From: Strongylocentrotus purpuratus
Taxonomy: Eukaryota; Echinodermata; Echinoidea; Camarodonta; Strongylocentrotidae
Reading direction: 5' to 3'
Length of the DNA: 64,000 bases
NCBI RefSeq assembly: GCF_000002235.5
Contig: NW_022145611.1
Location: forward strand, 5,508,754 to 5,572,753
This document shows, one piece after another, positions 1-10,367 of the stretch; the stretch's first letter is position 1; the number at the start of each line of letters is the position of its first letter. A model generated the notes under the pieces. The model worked only from the letters and a program-made list of their open reading frames with translations. It was not told the origin of the DNA and made no database searches. The position numbers and the translations under genes were made by a program.

Positions 1-159
1 AACCTGACTACTCAAGATTCCCGGGCATTCTTTAATTGTCTATACATGCTCTCAATATAAAAGATCTCAAGATTCCTATGGGTCAAAATACCAACCAATA
101 CTAATCAATCCCAGGCATTCTTTAATCGTATAAACATAAAACTCTCTCTTAATACAGAA

Positions 160-1960
160 GACCTTCCTTAAACCAAAACAATCATTAGACATCTTAGATG
201 ACGTAACCAATTCTATAAATGGATGACAGTGTGCATAATGGTATTAACCAAAACATCCATTAGAAACCTTGTATGGCTTAACCTTTTCATCAAAATGATA
301 AATATAAAAGATCATGCTTGTATTCGAACCTCCTATTCTCGCTTCCCCCCCCCCCCCCCCTCCATCAGAGTAAAATAACCCTTGGCAATATTTTTGTCAT
401 ATTACCCAATGTTTCAAATAGGTCAGATACCATCGAAATGAATTGTGGTTTACTTCTTGCTTATCCTAAACAAAGCATAACATTGACACATCTCTTGCAT
501 TCATTAATAAACCGCTTTTTTTCCTCTATATTCTAGGTATCCAAGAATATAATTATATTTGAAACATCTCATAAAGTTTTTCTTTTTATGTTTCCTAACT
601 ACCAAATATCCGTTAGAAAACTTGTATGGCATGACCTTTTCTGCAAAATAATAAAAACCAAGGTTCATACTTTTATTCGAACCTCATTTTTTGTCTTTTC
701 TTTTCATCAGAATGAATTAGCCCTTCGCAATATTATCTTCAAATTACTCAATGTTTCAAATGAGTCGGATACCACCGAAAAGAACTTTGGTCTTTTCTTA
801 CTTAACCATTACAAAGCATAACATTAACGCATCTCTTGCATTCATCAATGAACCATTTCTGCTCTACATACTAGTTAGCCCAAATATAATTATTTTGAAC
901 ATCTCATTAAAATCTTTCCTTTTCTTAACAGTTCTCTTCTTCATAACCTTTTCTGCAAAATAATGAATATCAAATTTCATGCGTGTATTCGAACCTAGGT
1001 ATCCAAAAATATAATTATATTTGAAACATCTCATTGAAGTCTTTCTTTTTATGTTTCCTAACTACCAAATATCCGTTAGAAAACTTGTATGGCATGACCT
1101 TTTCTGCAAAATAATAAAAACCAAGGTTCATACTTTTATTCGAACCTCACTTTTTTTCCTTCTTTTCTTTCATCAGAATGAATTAGCCCTTGGCAATATT
1201 ATCTTCAAATTACTCAATGTTTCAAATGAGTCGGATACCATAGAAAAGAATTTGGTCTTTTCTTACTTAACCATTACAAAGCATAACATTAACGCATCTC
1301 TTGCATTCATCAATGAACCATTACTACTGTATACTAGTTAACCAAAATATAATTATTTTGAACATCTCATTAAAGTCTTTCCTTTTCTTAACAGTTCTCT
1401 TCTTCATAACCTTTCCTGCAAAATAATGAATATCAAAGTTCATGCTTGTGTTCGAACCTAGGTATCCAAAATTAAATTATATTTGAAACATCTCATTGAA
1501 GTCTTTCTTTTTATGTTTCCTAACTACTCTGCTCGACATACTAGTTAGCCTAAATATGATTATTTTTTGAACATCTCATTAAAGTCTTTCCTTCCAAACA
1601 TCCATTAGAAATCTTGTATGGCATAACTTTTTTTTTTTTTTTTTGCAAAATAATAAAAACCAAAGTTCATACTTATATTCGAACCTCACCTTTTCTTTCT
1701 TTCTTTTCTTTTCATCAGAATGAATTAGCCCTTGGCAATATTATCTTCAAATTACTCAATGTTTCAAATGAGTCGGATACCATCGAAATTAGAATTTTGG
1801 TCTTTTCTTATCCATTACAAAGCATAACATTAACGCATCTCTTGCATTTATCAATAAACCATTTCTGCTCTACATACTATAGCCAAAATATAATTATTTT
1901 CGAACATCTCATTAAAGTCTTTCTTTTCTTAAAAGTTTTCTTCTTCATAAATACCGAATG
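160..1960. repeat. Diverged tandem repeat, about four units
   Basis: A block containing a T-rich stretch, CATCAGAATGAATTAGCCC, a 'caatgtttcaaatgagtcgg' core and a 'cattaacgcatctcttgc' tail recurs with CATCAG anchors at about 364, 705, 1171 and 1713. The units differ in length (about 340-540 bp) by indels and partial copies. The short reading frames inside repeat the same peptide because the DNA repeats, so they are not genes. Confidence 0.8.
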
Positions 1961-2277
1961 AGATATTTGGTATTATTGTTGTTCTTTTTTTTTTCAAATG
2001 CATTGTTAAGTTCAGCTGCTTGCTTCTTCTTCTCTTTTTCGTTTCCATTTCAGATCATATTGGCTGCTCAAATATTTAATAATAGATTTCATTCATCTTG
2101 ATGGCTGTTTTCCTTCTGTTTCCATCTCCATCCTCATTTCAGCTCACATTGGTTTTTGAAATAATCAATATGGAATTTTTACTTATCTTAAACGGTTATT
2201 CTCCCTCTGTTTCTTGTCTTCATGCTCCTTCCTGTCACCACTGACGTTGGTCGCTGCAATGATGTTTCCCTTGGTCG
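1961..2277. other. Flank downstream of LINE ORF1, no gene seen
   Basis: On the minus strand this follows the ORF1 stop. I see no endonuclease or reverse transcriptase frame here, so ORF2 of the LINE is missing or was replaced by the repeat block to the left. Confidence 0.5.
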
Positions 2278-3240
2278 TTACATCCTTGTGTCCATCACCT
2301 CTATTGGCGCCTCCGCTCCTCTGATAGGATTTCCTGTCACATTCGTTTCCCTCTGTTCCTCTCGGTTTCGTAGAACATTTCCTTCAGCCTGCTCGGTCAG
2401 TTTCGTTTCCTCGTTTTCCTTGTTGTCCCGGACATTGATCGCTGCCGTATGCCCCACCTTGACTTGAACTCCAATAGCGCTCTTCTCCAATTTGTTTATA
2501 AGGCTCTTCTGTTCCCCGATTGGAACTAGGACATGGTCTACGAAAAGCTTCGTTGGCTCCGCACGACCAAAAAACGCTAGTTTCCCTGCGCTCTGGGCTG
2601 CTTTTAGGGTAGGTACCTGCACCCTCCTTAGCTCCCTCACATGCTTAGGTAGGTCATCCGCCAAATAAATGTCGGAGCCTTTGAGAAGTTTGGCGTTTTT
2701 CTGCACCAAGAGTTTGTCCGCATATCGAGTAAATCGCGCTTTAATAGGGCGGGGTCCCCCACCCGCTGCAGCCACCCTGTGTACTCTCTGGTACTCAATT
2801 CGTTGTATAACATCGTCCTCCATTTTTAGCTTATCTTTGTACAATTTACTCAGCTCGCTGGAGAGATTTTCGTCCTTCACTTCTTTCAATCCCAAGATGA
2901 CTAAATTCTCTCTAGCAACATACGTAGCTAATCTGTCGACTTCCTCTCGAAGTTCCTCGTCTTTTCGTTTAAAGTTTGTTTCCATGTCAGCCATTTTTAC
3001 TTTTAGCTGGTCTGTTTCGTGGCTTTGAAACTCCAGCATAGCTCTAATGTCATTAAGGTCATTGTCCAACTCTTTAATTTTAGTAAATAACGAGCTTTCA
3101 AAGTTCTTGAATCGACTCTCGAATTTTTCCATTTGGGCATCTAAAAGTCTTCGTATCACTGGTATTAGAGCGCTTGTATCGGTTGGGCTGGGCGGCGTCT
3201 CAACGCGTGGCCTCTTGGCTGCTTTGGTTGCTTTCGACAT
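2278..3240 (-). CDS. LINE retrotransposon ORF1 protein (L1-type ORF1p)
   Basis: An uninterrupted 320-codon frame starts MSKATKAAKRPRVETPP. A basic N-terminus (residues ~1-15) is followed by a Pro/Ser-Thr linker. Residues ~30-115 are predicted coiled coil, rich in E/K/L heptads (FESRFKNFESSLFTKIKELD). An RRM-like segment begins near ENLVILGLKEV. The basic C-terminal domain has the pattern RPIKARFTRYADKLL, then SDIYLADDLP, then KLAFFGRAEPTKLFVD, as in the L1 ORF1 (transposase_22) family. Such proteins trimerise, bind RNA and act as chaperones in target-primed reverse transcription. No ORF2 follows, so this copy could not move by itself. The open frame suggests a fairly recent arrival. Clade assignment (L1/Tx1-like) is inference. 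Confidence 0.85.
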   Translation of the reverse strand: MSKATKAAKRPRVETPPSPTDTSALIPVIRRLLDAQMEKFESRFKNFESSLFTKIKELDNDLNDIRAMLEFQSHETDQLKVKMADMETNFKRKDEELREEVDRLATYVARENLVILGLKEVKDENLSSELSKLYKDKLKMEDDVIQRIEYQRVHRVAAAGGGPRPIKARFTRYADKLLVQKNAKLLKGSDIYLADDLPKHVRELRRVQVPTLKAAQSAGKLAFFGRAEPTKLFVDHVLVPIGEQKSLINKLEKSAIGVQVKVGHTAAINVRDNKENEETKLTEQAEGNVLRNREEQRETNVTGNPIRGAEAPIEVMDTRM

Positions 3241-3326
3241 AACGCGGAAGATACGCGGAAGATACGCGGAAGATACGGAAGGGGGAGAGGCGGTGAAAAG
3301 AGCGTGCTTACTCGACGATGGTCATT
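3241..3326 (-). other. 5' leader of the LINE ORF1 with 11-bp direct repeats
   Basis: Just upstream of the ORF1 ATG the plus strand reads ACGCGGAAGAT three times in tandem, then a G-rich stretch. At about 3327 the sequence changes abruptly to the transposase-like gene, so this is probably the LINE 5' end or a rearrangement breakpoint. Short tandem repeats in a 5' leader are common in LINEs; any promoter role is inference. Confidence 0.5.
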
Positions 3327-4229
3327 GTAGAGTTGATGGGAGTCTGTCGAGCAGCCAGTGGCAAGCCTTCGCATCCGATGCCAGATGTCCGATCGAATCG
3401 TCATGTCTTGCAAGGCTTCGAACTTCCTTCGCAGCCGGGAATTGGTATTGCAGCAGTCTCTGTCCACGTAGAGCAGCTCTGGAGGTGCGACACCCGCATC
3501 TGCGTAGCGACGGATGATACCTAGTAGCATGAGGTCAAGGCTATCTCCTTCTCCTTCTGTGAGCACCGACATCAGCACCTGCCCGTACTCGTTCCCAACG
3601 TTTGTGACCCAGGCTGCTGTCTTGTCTGCATGGCCAGCCAGTTTCTTCACCATCTGTGTTAGAACATGGGAAGAAACATTAATAATAAATTTTCCTATTA
3701 AAAAATAGAAAAGTGCAAAATGTATTTTTGGAAAAATTATCTCAAATGCATATCTTGGATCTATGTGCCTGGATGTAACATATATATTGGAGAAAATGTT
3801 ACAGTTTAAAGATGAAAAGTTTCGTGTTTTCTGCAAAAAAAACACACAATTTAATTCAAATTTTTCAAACACTGGGAAAATGATTTTAAATGTAATCACC
3901 TTCTTCGTGGAAGCCAATTTCAGCACCCTGTCGAAGATGGAGGTGATGGAAGCCTTCACCTCTTCTATATATGACAGTATCCAATGAGAAGTTGCAGTTA
4001 CTATGACTATTCATATAATTTCAATTTTATAGAGACTCAATGATCACTTTCATAATGCCACTCATTCAACTTCTATGTAGTACGTACCTGGTTTTACATC
4101 TCCCTTGTTGGGTTTCTTGCTCGAACTGATTGGGGCTTTGAGTCCAGACTTGCTCCCTGCAGAAAGTGTCTCCTCCAATGTCTTCCTGTCTCTAGCCACG
4201 AGCCTTGATATCCTTTTGCGTGCTGACAT
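3327..4229 (-). pseudogene. DUF6729/DDE transposase-like gene, copy A (truncated)
   Basis: This is the most truncated member of the array, read on the minus strand. Exon 1 begins at the ATG at 4227-4229 (MSARKRISRLVARDRK) and ends at a donor near 4090. The following exons 2, 3 and most of 4 are absent. A remnant of exon 4 (VKASITSIFDRVLKLASTKKV, ~3903-3965) and exon 5 (KKLAGHADKTAAWVTNVGNEYGQ, then LLYVDRDCCN, then DIWHRMRR) follow. The copy stops at residue pattern STDSHQLYN, where the LINE sequence begins, so the acidic residue expected further on (LESFH in copy C) is lost. It shares its exon 1/exon 4 junction with copy B. It cannot encode a complete protein. Confidence 0.8.
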
Positions 4230-4308
4230 CGTGGAAACTGTAGAACTGGTCCAATCACATGTATCTCAATACATTTCCAGCATTACTTTCTTGTCTTTGC
4301 TAATTTCA

Positions 4309-4930
4309 CTACTGCAGCTGAATGATGGCACGTTTATAATTTAAAAAAATGGTTTATATCTTCTTATAGCTTCTGCTACTGCCTTCTCTTCTTTCTTTGC
4401 TCGTCTCCTCTCTTCTTGACTCCTTAACCACTGTTCCTTCGATTCCGTTGCAGTCTCTTCACAAAACCACACTCCGTAGTACTGACTTTGTGTGGTGTTG
4501 TCTAGTAGCTTCTTGCACTTTCCGCAAGTGGTCCCCCTGGTTCTTGGCTTGTACTTCTTTGTTTTTCTGCTGGTGATGGTGTAGTAGTCTCCATTGGTCC
4601 TACAGGGGTGTGTCTCTTGACCTCTTCTGCTGGTGATGGTGTAGCCTCACTTAGCTCTGCTAGAGAGCGGCCCCCCTCGGGGTGAAGAATCGTGGAAGTG
4701 GTGGTGGTGGAGGTGGTGTACCCGTTGGAATTGCGATGAAGACTTTGGGTGCCGTTGTGGCTCCCCTGGGGGTCGGGGTGACTTTCCGTCGCCGTGGGGA
4801 GATGTCTCTAACTGAGACGGTGAGATGACGACATCTTGGACTACTTTTATCCATGATGGAGTCTGACGATGCTCGAGTAGTCTGCATTGCTCGGTAGACT
4901 CTGTGAGGTCTTTTCCTGACATCGTGTTCT
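4309..4930 (-). pseudogene. C-terminal exon of copy B with intact zinc-finger-like motif
   Basis: The exon encodes a Ser/Thr/Pro-rich linker with a run of six prolines (TGTPPPPPPLPRF), then GTTCGKCKKLLDNTTQSQYY and GVWFCEET, a pattern CxxC...C that in related animal proteins is a C-terminal zinc-ribbon-like finger. A charged helix (ERRRAKKEEKAVAEAIRRY) and the stop at 4309-4311 follow. In copy C the same motif has stops in place of the first Cys block, so this exon records the ancestral sequence. The acceptor is near 4930 (ctttaatgcag). Confidence 0.65.
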
Positions 4931-6213
4931 GCATTAAAGAAATGAAAAGAAGAAGTTTATTGTTATACTATATACTGAAATACATCATTGAATTTAATTT
5001 TAGGTATATACATATACATGAGCATAGACGTAATCATATGTGTTCTATAAATTCAGCAATATTGCAAGATATAAATTCTAGACACTTTACCACCATTCTC
5101 ATTTCCTTTCAGTGCTTTTTCTTAGAAACAGTTTTTAAAGATTGTAATTCACTTAGAGTCAGGACTTACTGAGTGAAGATGTCTGTTGATCTTCAGGAGG
5201 TGCTGCTCTGACGGAATGACGGGTGCTTGCCGATGTAGCAGAGATCCCAGGTTGTGTGAGATCCTCTACCTCGCTCGCATCCTGAAATCCTCCTCGTCTA
5301 CGACAGCTTCTTCCATGCATTCTGGCTCTGTGATTCCTCCAGAACTGCAATCGTCTGAGCATAGAGGTACTCCACTCCGATGAGTTCTCCTACAAAGTAA
5401 TTTAAAATACATACATACATACATCTATATTTACTGCAAACAACCGAAAGGCAATGAAGTATTGGAATTGGTATTGCAGCAGTCTCTGTCAACGAAGAGC
5501 AGCTCAGGAGGTTCGACACCCGTATCTGCGTAGCGACGGATGATACCTTGTAGCATGAGGTCAAGGCTATCTCCTTCTGTGAGCACCGACATCAGTACCT
5601 GCACGTACTCGTTCCCAACGTTTGTGACCCAGGCTGCTGTCTTGTCTGCATGGCCAGCCAGTTTCTTCACCATCTGTGTTAGAACATGGGAAGAAACATT
5701 AATAATAAATTTTCCTATTAAAAAATAGAAAAATGCGTATCTTGGATCTAGGTGCCTGGATGTAACATATACATTGTAGAAAATGTTACAGTTTAAAGAT
5801 GAAGTTTCTTGTTTTCTGCAAAAAAAAATACAATTTGAAACAAATTTTTCAAACACTGGAAAAATGATTTTAAATGTAATCACCTTCTTTGTGGAATCCA
5901 ATTTCAGCACCCTGCCGAAGATGGAGGTGATGGAAGCCTTCACCTCTTCTATATATGACAGTATCCAATGAGAAGTTGCAGTTACTATGACTATTCATAT
6001 AATTTCAATTTTATAGAGACTCAATGATCACCTTCATAATGCCACTCATTCAACTTCTATGTAGTACGTACCTGGTTTTACATCTCCCTTGTTGGGTTTC
6101 TTGCTCGAACTGATTGGGGCTTCGAGTCCAGACTTACTCCCTGCAGAAAGTGTCTCCTCCAACGTCTTCCTGTCTCTAGCCACGAGCCTTGATATCCTTT
6201 TGCGTGCTGACAT
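4309..6213 (-). pseudogene. DUF6729/DDE transposase-like gene, copy B (internally deleted)
   Basis: Exon 1 starts at the ATG at 6211-6213. Exons 2-3 and most of exon 4 are missing, with the same junction as copy A near 5960. The exon 5 start is present (~5465-5680, to DRDCCNTNS). A second deletion of about 1.2 kb then joins exon 5 directly to the intron before exon 7 at ~5464, removing the DIWH and LESFH segments. Exon 7 (~5172-5390) is shortened within its acidic stretch. Exon 8 (4309-~4930) is the best preserved of the array and ends FLNYKRAIIQLQ-stop. Period to copy A is 1984 bp, ATG to ATG. It is a deletion derivative without catalytic capacity. Confidence 0.8.
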
Positions 6214-7125
6214 CGTGGAAACTGTAGAACTGGTCCAATCACATGAATCTCAAGACATTTCCAGCATCACTTTCTTGTCTTTGCTAATTTCACTACTGCA
6301 GCTGAATGATGGCACGTTTATAATTTAAAAACAATGGTTTATATCTTCTTATAGCTTCTGCTACTGCCTTCTCTTCTTTCTTTGCTCGTCTCCTCTCTTC
6401 TTGACTCCTTAACCACTGTTCCTTCGATTCCGTTGCAGTCTCTTCACAAAACCACACTACGTAGTACTGACTTTGTGTGGTGTTGTCTCGAAGCTTCTAG
6501 CACTTTCAGCAAGTGGTCCCCCTGGTTCTTGGCTTGTACTTCTTTGTTTTTCTGCTGGTGATGGTGTAGTAGTCTCCATTGGTCCTACAGGGGTGTGTCT
6601 CTCGACCTCTTCTGCTGGTGATGGTGTAGCCCCACTTTGCACTGCTAGAGCGGCCCCCCTCGGGGTGAAGAATCGTGGAAGTGGTGGTGGTGGAGGTGGT
6701 GTACCCGTTGGAATTGCGATAAAGACTTTGGGTGCCGTTGTGGCTACCCTGGGGGTTGGGGCGACTTTCTGTCGATGGCGACATCTTGAACTACTTTCAT
6801 CCATGATGGAATCCAAAGATGCTCCAGCAGTCTCCATCGCTGGGTTGACTCCGTAAGGTCTTTTCCTGACATTGTGTTCTGCATTAAAGAAATGAAAAGA
6901 AGAAGCTTATTGTTATACTATATACTGAAATACATCATTGAATTTGTTTTTAGGTATATACATATACATGAGCATAGACGTAATCATACTTAAATGTGTT
7001 CTATAAATTAGGCAATATTGCAAGAGATAAATTCTAGACACTTTACTACCATTCTCATTTCCTTTCAGTGCGTTTCCCTAGAAACAGTTTTTAAAGATTG
7101 TAATTCACTTAGAGTCAGGACTTAC

Positions 7126-7813
7126 CGAGTGAAGATGTCTGTTGATCTTCAGGAGGTGCTGCTCTGACAGAATGGCGGGTGCTTGCCGATGTAGCAGAGA
7201 TCCCAGGTTGTGTGAGATCCTCTACCTCACTCGCATCCTCAAATCCTTCATCAAAGTCCTCGTCTACTACGACAGCTTCCTCCATGCATTCTGGCTCTGT
7301 GAGCCCCAGAACTGCATTTGTCTGAGCATAGAGGTACTCCACTCTGATGAGTTCTCCTACGGAGTAATTTAAAATAAATATATAAATACATATATCTATA
7401 TTTACTGCAAACAACCGAAAGGCAATGAAATATTATATTCATTCGTTCATTCATTGCCACATAAGTAAAAATAAAACAAAATGACATATTTTTAGAGCTC
7501 CCCATTTGATCTAATGATTACATCACAGATAATTTGTTGTTTAAATTTTGATGCTTTATTCACCATTTCTGCAAGAATGGGAAATGTATCAAAATCTACC
7601 TGTGTACTCCTGGGGGGCAACAAAGGATGGGTCGATCTTCATGTGAAGAATTTCCTCCGCAAGAACGTTGACTGCATGTCGCAGCAGACCACTGTAGGTG
7701 TTCACACGGGGTCCGCTGCCCCTTATGCTTATGGCTTGTGCTGCGGTCTTGATTCCAGCTAGATACTCCTTCCAATAGGTAGGCTTGGAAGTGGACGCCA
7801 CTCGCACGAGTTC
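7126..7813 (-). pseudogene. Copy C exons 6 and 7
   Basis: Exon 6 (7813-7600) encodes ELVRVASTSKPTYWKEYL, GIKTAAQAISIRGSGPRVN, TYSGLLRHAVNVLAEEIL, ending QEYTG. Exon 7 (7356-7126) continues in phase with GELIRVEYLYAQTNAVLG and an acidic stretch (VVVDEDFDEGFEDASEVED). The join QEYTG/GELIRVEYLYAQT reproduces a block conserved in animal relatives, which supports the splice sites. No lesion is visible in these two exons. Confidence 0.7.
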
Positions 7814-8046
7814 CTGTTTAAGAAAACAAGGAAGATAAGGAAGAATGTTATTATTATTGCATTCATTACAATTTGAGATAGCAATTAACAATTATATATA
7901 GATGGTGTAATATTACATATTTTTAACTCTTAACATTCTGGAAGTGTTGCTTGTATTAAAACTGTAACTTTCATGAATTATATTTAACATTGTAGTTGTT
8001 AATAATGAGAATTAAATGATTCAGTCTAGTATTCAATTATGCTTAC

Positions 8047-8839
8047 CTGGAATGAAGGAATTGATGTGCAAGTGGAAAGACTCCAATGAGGTTGATCCCC
8101 TCGCACACCTGAAGACCAGGAGACTGACCCCGCCTTTGACCATCTCGCCTATCTTGGTGTAGAGACTGATGTCATCTGGATCGTGGATGCATTCCATGTG
8201 GTTCTTCTGCTTGTCCCACTCGTGCCAGATGCGGTCATGGTCGAACAGGGGCACTCGAAGGGTGTCGAGTCCCTGCTCTCTGTCCAGGGCTGCAATCAGA
8301 TCTCTGATGAGCCATGTGGTCTCTTCGGCTCCCCTGGTCTTCCTCCTGCAGTGTTGTGCCATCTCCTTCGGTGAGATGCTGGAGATGACATCCTGGTCTG
8401 TTGGATTAAAGATGTGCTGTCCAACGAGTACTGCTCTCTTTGCCTCCATGAGGAGCCTGAGGTCCTCCCCACTCCACTCGAAGATGCAGGCCGACAGCCG
8501 ACCGAGAAAGACGCTGTAGAGTTGATGGGAGTCTGTCGAGCACCCGGTAGCAAGCCTTCGCATCAGATGCCAGATGTCTAATCGAATCGTCATGTCTGGC
8601 CAGGCTTCAAACTTCCTTTGCAGCCAGGAATTGGTATTGCAGCAGTCTCTGTCCACGTAGAGCAGCTAAGGTGCGACACCCGCATCTGCGTAGCGACGGA
8701 TGATACCTAGTAGCATGAGGTCAAGGCTATCTCCTTCTCCTTCTGTGAGCACCGACATCAGCACCTGCCCGTACTCGTTCCCAACGTTTGTGACCCAGGC
8801 TGCTGTCTTGTCTGCATGGCCAGCCATTTTCTTCACCAT
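8047..8839 (-). pseudogene. Copy C exon 5: catalytic DDE-type core
   Basis: The exon reads KKMAGHADKTAAWVTNVGNE, YADAGVAP, LLYVDRDCCN, DMTIRLDIWHLMRRLATGC, then STSLESFHLHINSFIPG. The three acidic positions in VDRD, DIWH and LESFH sit in the order expected for an RNase-H-fold DDE transposase, with the DxWH element resembling hAT/MULE-type cores. The catalytic assignment is inference from spacing, not a profile match. The middle (~8050-8660) is open for 207 codons, and a TAG just upstream of LLYVDRD is the main lesion here. Confidence 0.7.
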
Positions 8840-9097
8840 CTGTGTTAGAACATGGGAATAAACATTGATAATAAATTTTCCTATTAAAAAATAGAAAAGT
8901 GCAAAATGTAGTTTTGGAAAAATCATCTCAAATGCATATCTTGGATCTAGGTGCCTGGATGTAACATATATATATATATATATATTGGACAAAATATGGC
9001 AGTTTAAAGATGAAAAGTTTCTTGTTTTCTGCCAAAAAAAACACACAATTTGATTAAATTTTTCAAACACTGCGAAAATGATTTTAAATGTACTCAC

Positions 9098-9890
9098 CTT
9101 CTTCATGGAATCCTATTTCAGCACCCTGCCGAAGATGGAGGTGATATGGAAGCCTTCACCTCTTCTATCCAAGACAAGACGTCGCTGCAGAAGACAGTAA
9201 GAAGCCATGCCGTGGTTGGTAGTTTGGCATCTCCACTGGCTTCTCAAAAGTGGGTCTGTTTACCAGCCCTCTGCTGCTGGCCTGGTGAAACGTCTGGCAG
9301 TCTGTCAGGTAACATGCAGTCTTGTGAAGCCACGCCTCGCTGTGCTGTTCTACCAGTTTGCGGCGGAGTAGGTGAGAGCTATTCCCTACACCCCGCATTC
9401 GAAGAAGCCTCACTACCTCAGGTCACAGGTATAGCGGTACGTGAGAACTGCTGGAAACTGCACTCGGTGACCAATGTCAAGCTGCTTCAGGATCTCATTG
9501 CTCCAGCTGATGTACTTCTTGCATGTCTTGCACTCCAGGTACTCGGAAGCCATGTACCAACCGTCGATGTCCAGAACGTGACTGACTATGGTGTGCATCC
9601 CTGCTGATGTCAGTTCCTGTCCAGCGCATGTTGCAGTCGGGCACAGAAGCTTGACGGCCCAAAGCTTCCGGGGCATCCACAGCAGAAGTCGTCTGGTGAA
9701 ATACTGCGCCATCTTTGGAGGTTGGCTGCAGATCAGTGGAGTTTGGCGAGGATAGTACCAGAGCCTGTTTACTTTGCTGTAGTCCACTTTAAACTTCCCT
9801 TAGTTGAACGGTGAAACAGGGCCCGAGACACCCACTGGTGATCGGTCTTTGGCAGGGTGGCTCTCCATCCATCCTTGAGGGTGCATAATT
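9098..9890 (-). pseudogene. Copy C exon 4: DUF6729 zinc-binding segment
   Basis: The exon carries a WRATLPKTDHQWVSRALF segment, then YYPRQTP, then a cysteine-rich core LLCPTATCAGQELTSAGMH, DIDGWYMASEYLECKTCKKY, QLDIGHRVQFPAVLTYRYTC. The Cys pairs CPTATC and CKTC are spaced as in a zinc-binding fold typical of DUF6729. The frame breaks just after YTCDL at ~9413 and continues in another frame with RLLRMRGVGNSS and a Gln/His-rich helix (LVEQHSEAWLHKTACYL). A 2-bp insertion near 9144 breaks VKASI again. Acceptor near 9891 (cctcctctag), donor near 9097 (AAG|GTGAGT). Confidence 0.7.
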
Positions 9891-10298
9891 CTAGAGGAGG
9901 CAAAGCATATACAAGAGGAATAGAAAAATATGAAAATGAACCTTTGTGGTCAAGAAACAAATTCTATGTAAAAAAACATGAAATAACAAAGTTTGAAAAA
10001 CAGAAATGAATCATGAATTTATTTTCACTTCTTTTTCTTTCATGTGTCATGACAAACAATCAATATGCCTCAAGTGCTGGAATGTTAATGGTCTAATAAT
10101 TCATATAGTCTTCTGAAGAAAAAAATGTAAACATTTTCATTACCTGAATCATCTTTAAGAGAGCAAACTGCCAGGGTCTCCATGAGATCAGAGTCTGCTT
10201 GGAGTTCAGCGTCTGTTATCTCTTCATAAGACACTATCGAGAAATAGAAAAAACAAAGGATGGATTAGTGAATGCATTATTGGGAATACAAAAGAGCA

Positions 10299-10302
<4 letters not shown>

Positions 10303-10337
<35 letters not shown>

Positions 10338-10367
10338 TATGTATAAATAAATATATATATATATATA
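10303..10367. repeat. (TA)n microsatellite in a copy C intron
   Basis: Alternating TA runs with small interruptions. Shorter TA runs lie at ~8967-8986, ~13430-13448 and ~23237. Confidence 0.9.

Noticed and set aside
3047-3517. 156-codon plus-strand frame
   Set aside because: It is the antisense shadow of LINE ORF1 and transposase exon 5 and crosses their junction.
8169-8519. 116-codon plus-strand frame
   Set aside because: Antisense of the catalytic exon of copy C, which has the recognisable motifs.
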